Source: a virus | Strand: one strand, 5' to 3' | Length of the DNA stretch: 27,384 nt | Virus record (IMG/VR): IMGVR_UViG_3300008267_000276 | Location: 1-27,384 of that record | Part shown: in pieces, positions 1-7,750 of the stretch | Layout of the letters: the number at the start of each line of letters is the position of its first letter | Numbering within the stretch: the first letter of the stretch is position 1 | Translations under genes and position numbers: made by a program | Notes under the pieces: generated by a model | Told to the model about the DNA's origin: nothing | The model's database searches: none | Seen by the model: the letters and a program-made list of their open reading frames with translations, nothing else

Positions 1-894
1 TGGGATTATCCAGTTAATAAAACAATTATTCCAGCAAACTACGAATTCCCAGAGCCTCAGATAAAATTTGAAGATGCTTGCAGAAAGCTTCACTCCGCTA
101 TAAATAATTGGTATTTAGCCGTCGAAAAAACACTTAACTTCGAAGAAAACAAAAATATCTTTAACTTTATACCTAAAATAAATAAGATTGGAAGCACTCT
201 AGTAGATCAATATAGCGGTTTAGGGCTCAACACTCGTAAAGATGTTTTTGATAGCATCAAAGATTTATTGAAGACTATACGGGAACATAATCAAGACCGT
301 TCTCTTCCAGCTTCAGCCTTACAATTAGAATGGTGGTTTGCTCCAGAAGAGCTTTTCCATTTCTTATCTCCTACTTCTCCTAGCGGGATAGCTAAAGACC
401 AAATAAAGTATATGATAAAATATATTAGAATGGGATCTAAGAGAATAAACAATGCTTTAAATGCCTTAGAAGATCTCTCTACAGAAAATGCCTATACAGA
501 GATGGATGAAATTAGAGAGATTATTGACCCTGCTATGGAATTGGTTTCCAGTCTTAAAGAGATCTCCGATCGACTTATTAAAGAAGTCTTCCAGGCAGCA
601 AGAGAGCTTTCCTTTGTCAAGGATGATTCAAAATCCTATCCAAGAGGATCTCAATACCTACTTCCACCTGTTCCAAGAGGATCTACTCATCCAGATGGAT
701 GGAGTAGAATCCAAGATACATCACCAGCTCAAGCTAGATTTGAAGAGTCTCAGATTCTAATGGGAGATATGATGGATATGGATATAGTTCATCCAGATGA
801 GTTAGATTTCTACATGAATCCTAGTGATTATGATGGTGATGATGATTATGATGATGATGATGATGATGATGATGATCGTAAGGAATGGGATTGA
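1..894 (+). CDS. Partial acidic-tailed protein of unknown function (5' end outside window)
   Basis: The reading frame is open from base 1 to the TGA at 892-894, so 297 codons are visible and the true start lies upstream. The TTG at 268 is internal and should not be taken as a start, because the frame before it is well-formed coding sequence. The visible protein is mostly alpha-helical, with charged helices around residues 20-60 and 120-200 of the visible part. A proline- and serine-rich linker follows, then a strongly acidic C-terminus of mostly Asp with a final RKEWD. Acidic low-complexity tails are common in phage structural and scaffold proteins, but I recognise no family here. It is the last gene before a strong terminator, so it probably ends an operon that lies mostly outside the window. 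Confidence 0.75.
   Translation, partial: WDYPVNKTIIPANYEFPEPQIKFEDACRKLHSAINNWYLAVEKTLNFEENKNIFNFIPKINKIGSTLVDQYSGLGLNTRKDVFDSIKDLLKTIREHNQDRSLPASALQLEWWFAPEELFHFLSPTSPSGIAKDQIKYMIKYIRMGSKRINNALNALEDLSTENAYTEMDEIREIIDPAMELVSSLKEISDRLIKEVFQAARELSFVKDDSKSYPRGSQYLLPPVPRGSTHPDGWSRIQDTSPAQARFEESQILMGDMMDMDIVHPDELDFYMNPSDYDGDDDYDDDDDDDDDRKEWD
850..876 (+). repeat. (GAT)9 trinucleotide repeat encoding a poly-Asp tract
   Basis: Nine perfect GAT codons run in frame near the end of the preceding coding region. Further GAT codons at 838-846 are separated from them by one TAT. A unit of three bases keeps the frame when the copy number changes, so slippage would alter only the length of the acidic tail. 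Confidence 0.9.
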
Positions 895-931
895 TTATTT
901 AAAAAAATAAATTAAAAAAAATCTCTTATAT

Positions 932-967
932 AAAAAGAGAGGAAATATCTCCTCTCTTTTTATTTTT
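932..967. terminator. Strong intrinsic terminator, possibly bidirectional
   Basis: An 11-bp perfect stem pairs AAAAAGAGAGG (932-942) with its complement (951-961) around an 8-base loop, followed by a T-rich run. The A-run on the 5' side gives a U-run on the other strand, so it can end both the plus-strand gene stopping at 894 and the minus-strand operon ending at 1115. Confidence 0.85.
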
Positions 968-1114
968 AGATTTTAATTTTTAAAATAAATAACATGTTTT
1001 TACTTTTACTATACTCCATATTATCTATAGAAGAAGTTACTATAGAAAATAATAAATGGTCTAACCTAGAATATTCATCAAATAAATTAGAAGAAAATTA
1101 TGATTCTAAATTTA

Positions 1115-1765
1115 TTATTTTGACTCTAGAAACTCTAGAAGATCTTGATGACAAGAAATTAGAGTTAGGTGATTAAAGTCTCTTAAAACAGAAGAGACTA
1201 CACCTACCACCTCTCCTCTTTCATTGACTACCGCAGCCCCGGATGATCCGCTAGATACTGGAATTGTAACTAAGCATTTGTTATTCTCTATCAATCTACC
1301 TGACCATCTACCATCATAAATTGGTAGAATTCCTGGGTTAAAGATACCTGCCGGATAGGCTACTGCGGAAACTATTTCACCTGGATTTGGATTTTTTTTT
1401 GCAATAGCCTTAAACTTATCAGGCTTGGCTCTTAAGATACAAAGATCTTTTTCATGGTCAATCTTAACAATCTCTGTTCCCTCTATAGCTCCAGAGCCAG
1501 CCACCATAGCTTCAATCTCGCTCTCCAACACTATAGAGCCTTCAAATTTAGAACTGCAAACATGTCCAGCAGTTAACCAGTAATACTCTTCGTTCCAAAA
1601 AATACGAGAGGCAGTACCAGTGGTTCTACCTCCCATCATTTTGCAACCTTCTTTTTCATCACATATCAAAATGAGTTCCTTCTTGGTTATCATGGCATTT
1701 GACTCTATAGCTTGACTCCTAGAGTAGCATCCGGTTAACGCCAATAACCAAAAAAGTATTTTCAT
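1115..1765 (-). CDS. Trypsin-like serine protease, predicted lipoprotein
   Basis: This 216-residue protein has a chymotrypsin-fold protease layout. His68 lies in TAGHVC, Asp107 in EKDLCIL and Ser175 in SSGSSGAAV, giving a complete catalytic triad. The N-terminus is a signal peptide ending in the lipobox LTGC (Cys13), so the product should be exported and lipid-anchored in the host envelope. It has one protease domain and no PDZ domain, unlike HtrA/DegP proteins. The ATG follows a GGGGAG ribosome site. It is the last of three minus-strand genes. A phage-borne envelope protease could act in host lysis, receptor alteration or exclusion of other phages, but the target cannot be told from sequence. 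The family call is firm and the role is inferred. Confidence 0.88.
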   Translation of the reverse strand: MKILFWLLALTGCYSRSQAIESNAMITKKELILICDEKEGCKMMGGRTTGTASRIFWNEEYYWLTAGHVCSSKFEGSIVLESEIEAMVAGSGAIEGTEIVKIDHEKDLCILRAKPDKFKAIAKKNPNPGEIVSAVAYPAGIFNPGILPIYDGRWSGRLIENNKCLVTIPVSSGSSGAAVVNERGEVVGVVSSVLRDFNHLTLISCHQDLLEFLESK

Positions 1766-1821
1766 ATTTCTCCCCTAATATTATTACCTTAATTAGTATT
1801 AGGTTTTTTATTGCAAACTTT

Positions 1822-2325
1822 TTATTCTTTAACGACCCAAGCCTTACAAGTTCTTTGTGCTGCACATTTAAAGTCTAGAAAATTGCAATAACCTAGCTTT
1901 CCAGCTTTTATTGTATCCCAGGAATCTTTACCTTTATCTTTACCATCCATTCCTTTTTCAATGCAGTTCTTTATTTTAGCTGAAGTATCAAAAGCGGCAC
2001 AGTTAGAGCATCTCATTGTTTTGGCCTGATCTAAGGTAACCTTTACTTTTGATTTACCAGACCAGACTTTGGCAATTTTTTCCCAAAAGGTATCGTTATT
2101 TTCTTTTCCTGATGCTTTATCTAAGGCTGGATTCATAGGTCCATAAAGATATTTATCAATAGCCTTCTGTCTATTTTTTAGATTTAAATCTAAATCTTGA
2201 GTTGCCTTGGGGCAATCATTTTCTTTTTTAGCCATCTTAAAAAGAATCTGATCTAGTAAATCTGCTTCTTTTGTTAAGCCTTTCCTGTCTAGACTATTGG
2301 CCAATCTAATTATCTCTTTAATCAT
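1822..2325 (-). CDS. Cys-rich phage protein with short helical N-terminal motif
   Basis: The ATG at 2325 is chosen over an in-frame TTG at 2352 because it has AGGA seven bases upstream. The product is 167 residues. Residues 1-30 form an amphipathic helix with the pattern LANSLDRKGLTKEADLLD, a kind of N-terminus I recall from proteins of large uncultured phages. The C-terminal half holds seven cysteines (38, 106, 109, 121, 147, 154, 160) in a CxxC...C...C...C...C arrangement, ending RTCKAWV. This suggests a metal site or small Fe-S-like fold. I cannot name the family. It sits between the SGNH hydrolase and the protease and is probably co-transcribed with both. A virion-associated role is plausible. 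Confidence 0.75.
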   Translation of the reverse strand: MIKEIIRLANSLDRKGLTKEADLLDQILFKMAKKENDCPKATQDLDLNLKNRQKAIDKYLYGPMNPALDKASGKENNDTFWEKIAKVWSGKSKVKVTLDQAKTMRCSNCAAFDTSAKIKNCIEKGMDGKDKGKDSWDTIKAGKLGYCNFLDFKCAAQRTCKAWVVKE

Positions 2326-2376
2326 AAGTATTCCTAAATTTTTATTTATCAAATAAAATATTTTTATCTTTTAATT

Positions 2377-3261
2377 TTAAGCATAGTATGATTGAGCGAC
2401 AGACTTTGGAACGTGAACTCCATCACAACTCTTACATCTATAGGGCTCCACAGTCTCTGTTGAGACTCTAAAGATTTCATCGAATGGATCAATAAAAACA
2501 CCATTCATACCAGATGCTGCCAACATGCCGGCTACTGTATCATTATTTGATTTTCTAGTTTTATTAAAAGAAATTAATTTTTCTGGAGATTTAACTGCTG
2601 CATAACTTGAGTTTTGCCTCAATGTTGCTGGAGGTGATCCATACCAGGTAATCTCTGATCCTGGTGTTATCCTCTTTATCTTTTTCAATAACTCTGAGGT
2701 TCCGGCAATTCCGTTTCCATTTAGCTGGATAACAATCTTTTTTGGTTTCTTTTTTAACTCTAGTTCTAACTCAGAATTAGATACCCAATATTTTGCTGAT
2801 GATCCAGCTTTGGATAGTCTCTTCCCGCCAAACTTGCTATGCAGCACCTCTCCGATTCCACCCTGCATTTGACTATCTCCAAATAGTAGTGCTGTATCTG
2901 AATATGAACTAGTATCAGGATTTGGGCTAGGCAAGGCAATCTCTTTGCCTAGCCCTGCAATCTCTGAAGATACTGGTGCTGGCATCTTTCTGACAGAAAC
3001 TTTGTTTTTGTTTATTCCCTTCAAGATATTGAGTTCTTCTTCTGATAGAGTTGATGTGTCAGCAAGGCCATTTTCTTTTTTAAATTTAGATAAAGCCATA
3101 TAGGTTTCTTTGCCCAGGCGACCATCTGCTCCGAAATTTGGCAATGGATAACCAGCATCTATTAGAGCCTGTTGAACTTCTCTTGTTTTAGTTTTTAGAA
3201 TATTACTGAAATCTGCTGCTTCTTTATATAAAGAAATAATTTTTTTAGTTCTAATATTCAT
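2377..3261 (-). CDS. Peptidoglycan-binding SGNH-family hydrolase
   Basis: The 294-residue product has two parts. Residues about 25-75 match a PG_binding_1 domain (GADGRLGKETYMALSKFKKENG). Residues about 122-294 match an SGNH/GDSL hydrolase. Block I is FGDSQ with Ser130, block II has Gly153, block III has LNGNG with Asn181 or Asn183, and block V is CDGVH with Asp280 and His283. All catalytic positions are present. Such enzymes remove acyl groups from sugars or peptidoglycan. The binding domain points to the cell wall, so wall processing during entry or lysis is likely. No signal peptide is seen, which fits a virion-carried or holin-released enzyme. The start has a good AAGGAA ribosome site. 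It is the first gene of the minus-strand operon. Confidence 0.85.
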   Translation of the reverse strand: MNIRTKKIISLYKEAADFSNILKTKTREVQQALIDAGYPLPNFGADGRLGKETYMALSKFKKENGLADTSTLSEEELNILKGINKNKVSVRKMPAPVSSEIAGLGKEIALPSPNPDTSSYSDTALLFGDSQMQGGIGEVLHSKFGGKRLSKAGSSAKYWVSNSELELELKKKPKKIVIQLNGNGIAGTSELLKKIKRITPGSEITWYGSPPATLRQNSSYAAVKSPEKLISFNKTRKSNNDTVAGMLAASGMNGVFIDPFDEIFRVSTETVEPYRCKSCDGVHVPKSVAQSYYA

Positions 3262-3299
3262 TTTAAATTCCTTTTATTAATATTAAAATATTAATTGAA

Positions 3300-3788
3300 A
3301 TGCATAATAATCATAACATTAAAATAGCTTTTTATAAAGGTAGTAAAAAAAGTTATCATCATCGCTTTATAAGGTGGTGGACCAATAGCAAATACTCTCA
3401 TGCTGAAATAGTTTTAAATAATGGAGAGCTTTGGGCCTCTATTTCTCCATTCTTATATTCAAAGGTAATTACTAGAATAAAGGTAGAATGGGACTCTGAA
3501 GATTGGGATTTTTTAGAGTTCAATATTACTGACTCACAAATGATGTCTTTAAAAGACTTTATCGCAGAAACAACCGGGGATGGATACGACTGGCCTGGAA
3601 TGTTGTTATCTCAAGTACTACCATGTATTATCAAATCTAGAGGTAAATGGTATTGCTCCTCTTGGATTGCCCATGCACTTTCTCACTCTAGTATTATTAG
3701 TTTTAGAAAAGCTGGAATTTATGAAGTTCCAGATCTACATCCAGGAAGGCTTTACTTGATCTTGGAAAAGATCATATCATCTAAATAA
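3300..3788 (+). CDS. Permuted papain-like (YaeF/YiiX, NlpC/P60-type) hydrolase
   Basis: The 162-residue product has the layout of circularly permuted NlpC/P60 enzymes. The catalytic His34 comes first in SKYSHAEIV, and the catalytic Cys119 comes later in GKWYCSSW, with a GDGYDWPG segment before it. These enzymes are cysteine amidases or thioesterases that cut peptide or amide bonds, often in the cell wall. Its start is only 38 bases from the divergent SGNH hydrolase, so both hydrolases may share a control region. No Shine-Dalgarno site is evident before the ATG. I cannot tell whether it acts in the virion, in lysis or on a host molecule. Confidence 0.75.
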   Translation: MHNNHNIKIAFYKGSKKSYHHRFIRWWTNSKYSHAEIVLNNGELWASISPFLYSKVITRIKVEWDSEDWDFLEFNITDSQMMSLKDFIAETTGDGYDWPGMLLSQVLPCIIKSRGKWYCSSWIAHALSHSSIISFRKAGIYEVPDLHPGRLYLILEKIISSK

Positions 3789-3789
3789 A

Positions 3790-4272
3790 ATGTTAGAATA
3801 TCTCTCTATTATTATAACTATCATTCCTGGTCTTTGGATTTTATGGAACTATCTTTTCAAAAGATCTTTTGCCCCCAAGGTTAAGATGACTCTGACCGGA
3901 GAAGTTATAGCAAAAGATTTTTCTGGACAAAGGCTATTAAGAACTTGCTTGGGAGTTAGTAACATTGGAGAGGTCAGGTTAAAAGCCTCTCAGATTAGAT
4001 TGACAATTAGAGGCATAAAAAGAAATTCCCTACTTAAAATAGGAGGGGAAGAGATTCTATATCAAGTAGATTTTGATCAAAAAATTTATCAGGAAGAACT
4101 AATACCAATTGAGTGGGAATATACTTTTGTTGATCCAGGAATTACTCAGGATTATCAGTATAGTATACTAATACCAAAAGATATTGAATATCTCCTAATA
4201 GAAGGTAAGATTTATTTTAAATCATCAAAAGATTTTCAATTAACATCGATCATTATAAAGCTAGATAAATGA
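3790..4272 (+). CDS. Membrane-anchored protein of unknown function
   Basis: The 160-residue product begins with one hydrophobic helix (residues about 4-23), followed by a basic patch and then a beta-rich soluble domain of about 130 residues. I do not recognise the family. The gene starts one base after the stop of the papain-like hydrolase gene and its end overlaps the next start by ATGA, so the three are probably translated from one mRNA. A single N-terminal anchor with a beta domain could place it at the inner membrane. Confidence 0.6.
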   Translation: MLEYLSIIITIIPGLWILWNYLFKRSFAPKVKMTLTGEVIAKDFSGQRLLRTCLGVSNIGEVRLKASQIRLTIRGIKRNSLLKIGGEEILYQVDFDQKIYQEELIPIEWEYTFVDPGITQDYQYSILIPKDIEYLLIEGKIYFKSSKDFQLTSIIIKLDK

Positions 4273-4727
4273 GAAAACAAAAAATTATTTATTTTTATAA
4301 AATGGCAAAAAAGAAAATAATTGTTAAAACAATGAAAGATTTATTCTTTCAGTTAAAGAAAAATCCTAGCCCAAAGGTTTATCTAGACAATCCAATGGGA
4401 ACCAAGAAGGGTTTTGGCTCAAAAAAAAGAGAGTTACCATTTGATTATGGTGAAATTTCCGATTGGATCAACCCTGCTGACGATATGGGTTGGGATATAA
4501 TATTGCCACCATCCAACAGAAAGCAAGATAATTTGATTCCCGTTGGATATGTCAAAGTAAATGATGATAAAAAAATCTGGAAAGAAAAAGGCGACAGGAG
4601 CCCGCCCATAGGAAATGATAAAATTATCGTTGCAAACTCTGGTAATATTAGTGAAGAAGATAAAGTAGTTATAGAAGATTTTTTCTCTTCTATGTGGCAA
4701 TTTAAAAAAATTAAATGGATCTTATAA
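4269..4727 (+). CDS. Inorganic pyrophosphatase-like phage protein
   Basis: This 152-residue protein resembles soluble family I pyrophosphatases in order of motifs. LDNPMGTKKGFGS (39-51) is followed by PFDYGEI (57-63), then ADDMGWDIILPP (70-81), which sits where pyrophosphatases carry DGDPLDVLV. IPVGYVKVNDDKKIW (90-104) and GNDKIIVA (115-122) match the RPIG...DDKIIAV region. Only two of the three Asp of the metal-binding triplet align, so activity is uncertain. If active it would clear pyrophosphate made by DNA or RNA synthesis. The start could be the ATG at 4269, which overlaps the upstream stop, or the ATG at 4302; neither has a clear ribosome site. Confidence 0.6.
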   Translation: MRKQKIIYFYKMAKKKIIVKTMKDLFFQLKKNPSPKVYLDNPMGTKKGFGSKKRELPFDYGEISDWINPADDMGWDIILPPSNRKQDNLIPVGYVKVNDDKKIWKEKGDRSPPIGNDKIIVANSGNISEEDKVVIEDFFSSMWQFKKIKWIL

Positions 4728-5878
4728 TGAAGAATAAAGTTCAAAACTTTATAAGCAAAAAAGCACATAGTGCTTCTTATGAATTTCCAAAAAGATATTT
4801 TGAAGACGGACTCTCTGATTTGGAACGTTTAAATGTTGTAAGAGGGCAATCAGGAACAGATCACTTTCAAGTAGTTACAACTGATTATTTTAAAAATAAT
4901 ATTTTAAACCCAAAAGTTTTAGATCGATTGCCAGATGGTAGCATCAGAAGTGTTAAAGATGGTGTTGTTATAAACGGAAGAGTACTAACTTTATTTGCCA
5001 CACTAGATGTAAAGAAAGGCGGAATTTACGGCGGTAGCGCAGCATCTTGGGAAGCATTACTAGTCAGTTTATATTTGCTCTGCAGACCAACAGAAGAAGG
5101 CAGAAAGATTAGATCAAAAATCCTTGAAATATTTACAAGATGCTTTTCAACAAATATTATGGAATCTACTTTTATGAAGAGATTAGAGGTAGATTCCATG
5201 CTTGGAAAATCCAAAGACATTATCATAACAAATCAGCTTCTTTTAAATGATTATATTATAGATTATATAAAAAGATTTAAGCAAAAAATAGAATCAGGGG
5301 AAAGGCCAAATATTAAAAAAGATATCAATATTATTGATACAATTTATTTTAGGCCACTTCTAGAAAGTTCTATAGGTAGTGAAAAAGAAGAAATTACAAG
5401 TCAAATTAATGATGCAAAAAATACTTTAGAAAAAATATTCAAGAACATATCTGAGGCAGTTTTTGATAAGCCAAAGATTATTTCAAACCCGATATCAGAA
5501 GATTTTGAAAAAGATATGGAAATCATAGCGTCAATTGTTAAAATGAACGATAAAAGTATATTTTCCTCAGAAGATTTTTTTACTGTATATAAACATCTTT
5601 TACCAGAAAAGTTGTCATCATTTAAATCAAATTATATTTCCGATGAGGAAAAAATAAATGATATTGATATAGAATTAGAGTTTGAAAAACTTTTCAAAGA
5701 AGAGCTTGATAAAATTGCTGATAAGAATATTGTTGTCTCAAAACAAGGTGATGATAAATACTCAATTTTAGCTTTGAAGGATAAAGTACTTGAATCTCTA
5801 GCAAAACTCTATAAGTTCCTTCCAACCCTCGAGAAAAAAGCTCTGATAAGAGAGGTCTTTAAATATTCTAAAGGATGA
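4727..5878 (+). CDS. Large helical protein of unknown function
   Basis: The 383-residue reading uses the ATG that overlaps the upstream TAA (TAATG). An ATG at 4715 in the same frame would add four residues. The N-terminus has a helical KKAHSAS segment. A Gly-rich stretch GGIYGGSAASWEALL lies about residue 100, and the rest is charged helix with likely coiled coil around residues 220-260. I recognise no domain. Its position at the end of a co-directional group and before a promoter-like region suggests it closes that unit. A structural or scaffold role is possible but not shown. Confidence 0.65.
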   Translation: MKNKVQNFISKKAHSASYEFPKRYFEDGLSDLERLNVVRGQSGTDHFQVVTTDYFKNNILNPKVLDRLPDGSIRSVKDGVVINGRVLTLFATLDVKKGGIYGGSAASWEALLVSLYLLCRPTEEGRKIRSKILEIFTRCFSTNIMESTFMKRLEVDSMLGKSKDIIITNQLLLNDYIIDYIKRFKQKIESGERPNIKKDINIIDTIYFRPLLESSIGSEKEEITSQINDAKNTLEKIFKNISEAVFDKPKIISNPISEDFEKDMEIIASIVKMNDKSIFSSEDFFTVYKHLLPEKLSSFKSNYISDEEKINDIDIELEFEKLFKEELDKIADKNIVVSKQGDDKYSILALKDKVLESLAKLYKFLPTLEKKALIREVFKYSKG

Positions 5879-5902
5879 CTTAATTGAAATATTTATTATA
5901 AT
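5875..5902 (+). promoter_or_regulatory. Candidate sigma70-type promoter
   Basis: ATGACT (5875-5880), a 16-base spacer and a perfect TATAAT (5897-5902) precede the gene at 5968. The spacing matches the three stronger promoters at 12831, 22674 and 25324. Predicted initiation near 5909 leaves a leader of about 60 bases that keeps the AGGAG ribosome site. Confidence 0.5.
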
Positions 5903-5967
5903 ATTATGCAAAATATGTGGTGGTGATTAGATTTATATAAATCACTTTCAAAATATAGGAGTGGAAT

Positions 5968-6627
5968 ATGAGTGGGAATAGGATCAAGATACTTGCAGGA
6001 ATACTTAAAACAGCTAACGACGAAAGTAGTCTACCACCAAAGACTGCAGGGGATGTCTCTTGCTCTGCAGAGCTACAATATCATATAGACCTAGGGCTCC
6101 CTCTTGGCAACAATATTTTTAGAATTTATTCCAAAGCATTCTATAATCTCTTTAATGAATCTAGAGAATTATGGAAGGTTGGCTCTCTAAAGGTTTCTGA
6201 TGATGACGCTTTCTTTTTAAGAACTGATATTGGAAAATTTGCAGAGGTTGATGGTAAAATGGTTCCATTGGATCTTCCAATTCCAATGGATTTATATGGC
6301 GAGATTATTTTGGACAAGACTGCTGCAGATAAAAAGAAAAGGACTCCAAAGCTAAACTCCCCTAGAAGAGTTGGTAAAAATGATCCTGGGTATGGAAGGA
6401 AGAAGTTCATTGTTCATGTTAGAGATCCTTCTACTGGTAATATCAAAACTGTTACCTTTGGTGATCCAAATCTTTCCATTAAGGCCAACTCTCCTGAGAG
6501 AAGAAAGTCTTTCTTAGCCAGACATAATTGTGATAATCCAGGACCAAGGACTAAGGCAAGGTGGTGGTCCTGTAATTTACATAGATATAAGAAGCAGTTG
6601 GGGCTCTCCTTTGAAGGTAGATGGTAG
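5968..6627 (+). CDS. Phage protein with conserved GDPN...RRKSF...HNCDNPGP C-terminus
   Basis: The 219-residue product has a helical N-terminus (KILAGILKTANDES), a middle region of unknown fold, and a basic C-terminal module from about residue 135. That module contains VTFGDPN, ERRKSFLARHNCDNPG and KARWWSCN. I recall this C-terminal block, with its two Cys and conserved basic residues, as recurring in many tailed-phage and some large-virus proteins (possibly DUF5872); its function is not known to me. A nucleic-acid or virion-assembly role would fit the basic charge. The start has AGGAG six bases upstream. Confidence 0.7.
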   Translation: MSGNRIKILAGILKTANDESSLPPKTAGDVSCSAELQYHIDLGLPLGNNIFRIYSKAFYNLFNESRELWKVGSLKVSDDDAFFLRTDIGKFAEVDGKMVPLDLPIPMDLYGEIILDKTAADKKKRTPKLNSPRRVGKNDPGYGRKKFIVHVRDPSTGNIKTVTFGDPNLSIKANSPERRKSFLARHNCDNPGPRTKARWWSCNLHRYKKQLGLSFEGRW

Positions 6628-6886
6628 GCCATACTCTCAATCAGGTTCGGGCAAAAGCTTCACAAGAACCTTCTCCCCTCTAGAGTCTCCCGATGAATTC
6701 AAGTGGCATCGAGATGAAAGAAGGAGGGTTATCTCCATTGTATCTGGAAAAGGATGGAGATTTCAATTTGACGATTCGGTGCCATTCGAGCTAATTCCTG
6801 GGGATGTATTTGTTATTAGTGCTGACGCTTGGCATCGAATTTTCCCAGGTATATCCGACCTAATGATAAAAATAGAAGAAGATTAA
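6611..6886 (+). CDS. Small cupin-fold protein
   Basis: The supported part of this frame encodes EFKWHRDERRRVISIVSG, then GWRFQFDD and a segment with PGDVFVISADAWHRIFPG. This is the two-motif pattern of a single cupin barrel of about 90 residues, like small proteins seen in T4-like and other large phages. His and Asp residues of WHRD and the His of AWHR could form a metal site. The start is uncertain. TTG at 6611 overlaps the upstream gene by 17 bases, while GTG at 6530 would overlap it by 98. The function is unknown. Confidence 0.6.
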   Translation: MKVDGRPYSQSGSGKSFTRTFSPLESPDEFKWHRDERRRVISIVSGKGWRFQFDDSVPFELIPGDVFVISADAWHRIFPGISDLMIKIEED

Positions 6887-6894
6887 AAAAAAAA

Positions 6895-6922
6895 TTGTTC
6901 CATTTTCTCCCGTGGCTATACC
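6895..6922 (+). promoter_or_regulatory. Weak candidate promoter before the deaminase-like gene
   Basis: TTGTTC (6895-6900), a 16-base spacer and TATACC (6917-6922) sit in the 91-base gap before the gene at 6978. The spacer length matches the stronger promoters of this window, but both hexamers are imperfect. Confidence 0.3.
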
Positions 6923-6977
6923 CTGTTCGTACTGGCATTTTTTCCAATAAGCCGGTCAAAGGAGTCCTTTATGGAAG

Positions 6978-7340
6978 GTGTACTATCCAACTGAGCTGAG
7001 AGAAAAGGCTCTAAATAACTCCCATGTTTTCCACCTTACCGCTTGGGCTAAGGTGGGAAAGTCTTATGTTTATGGGGTTAACTCAGATCGTTGTTCCGTG
7101 AAGTTTGCAAGGCGATATGCAGATGGAATTGTAGGTTATCACCTTCACGCAGAAATGGATCTTCTTAGAAAGATTAGAGGTACTGATATTACTGAAATCA
7201 ATGTGGTGAGATTCAGTAAGCGTGGTGTGCCGACTATGGCAAAGCCCTGTAAGTATTGTCAGGCTTTTTTGAAAGATAATGGAATTAAGAAGGTTCACTA
7301 TACCAATTGGGATGGTGAATGGGAAATGATGAAGCTCTAA
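6978..7340 (+). CDS. Cytidine/deoxycytidylate deaminase-fold protein
   Basis: The 120-residue product carries the zinc signature of the cytidine deaminase superfamily: HAEMD with His57 and catalytic Glu59, then PCKYC with Cys91 and Cys94. It is shorter than typical dCMP deaminases and lacks their allosteric insert. The likely role is deamination of a cytosine nucleotide or another amine base, helping set the dUMP/dTMP supply, but the substrate cannot be read from sequence. The GTG start follows no ideally spaced ribosome site. A strong AAAGGAG instead fits an out-of-frame ATG at 6971, so the start region deserves checking. Confidence 0.75.
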   Translation: MYYPTELREKALNNSHVFHLTAWAKVGKSYVYGVNSDRCSVKFARRYADGIVGYHLHAEMDLLRKIRGTDITEINVVRFSKRGVPTMAKPCKYCQAFLKDNGIKKVHYTNWDGEWEMMKL

Positions 7341-7354
7341 CCAAGGATGGAAAA

Positions 7355-7750
7355 ATGTCTAGATCAGTATGGGTTATTAACGGTATTGGCTGGGAATATG
7401 ACGATAATAACTATTATAAGTCAGGTGGTGGCAGACCATTACAAGCTTACACGGACAAGGAGATCGCCCTTTCATTTTGGAGGGAGTTAGAGGCTGGAGA
7501 AATTAGGAGTGTGGGCAACACATTTTTTAGAGACTTTGTTTCAGAGTATATGCTTACAGAGCTTAGCGCAATTTATGACTCCGATCAGATGTCGGCCACT
7601 CTAAAAGACTTAGAAGTTAATCATGATGGTGATGGTGACTTTTCTTTTGCAAAGTCAGTTCATTCTTATTCTGATGAAAAGTTGTTAAATATTGCCAAAA
7701 CATTTGGTGTTCAGTTTTATGAACTAATTGAAGTGGAGCTGGTAGCTTGA
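7355..7750 (+). CDS. Hypothetical protein
   Basis: The ATG at 7355 is chosen because AAGGA lies seven bases upstream; the open frame extends back to 7319, inside the deaminase gene. The 131-residue product begins SRSVWVINGIGWEYDDNNYY, continues with SGGGRPLQAYTDKEIA, and is otherwise mixed helix and strand with an acidic HDGDGD stretch. I do not recognise the family. Its end overlaps the next start by four bases (TTGA). Confidence 0.65.
   Translation: MSRSVWVINGIGWEYDDNNYYKSGGGRPLQAYTDKEIALSFWRELEAGEIRSVGNTFFRDFVSEYMLTELSAIYDSDQMSATLKDLEVNHDGDGDFSFAKSVHSYSDEKLLNIAKTFGVQFYELIEVELVA

Noticed and set aside
268-894. TTG at 268 as the start of the first gene.
   Set aside because: The frame is open and coding-like from base 1, so the gene begins upstream of the window.
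994-1176. Plus-strand frame of 60 codons with a hydrophobic start.
   Set aside because: It has no ribosome site, lies just after a strong terminator and its last 62 bases run antisense to the protease gene.
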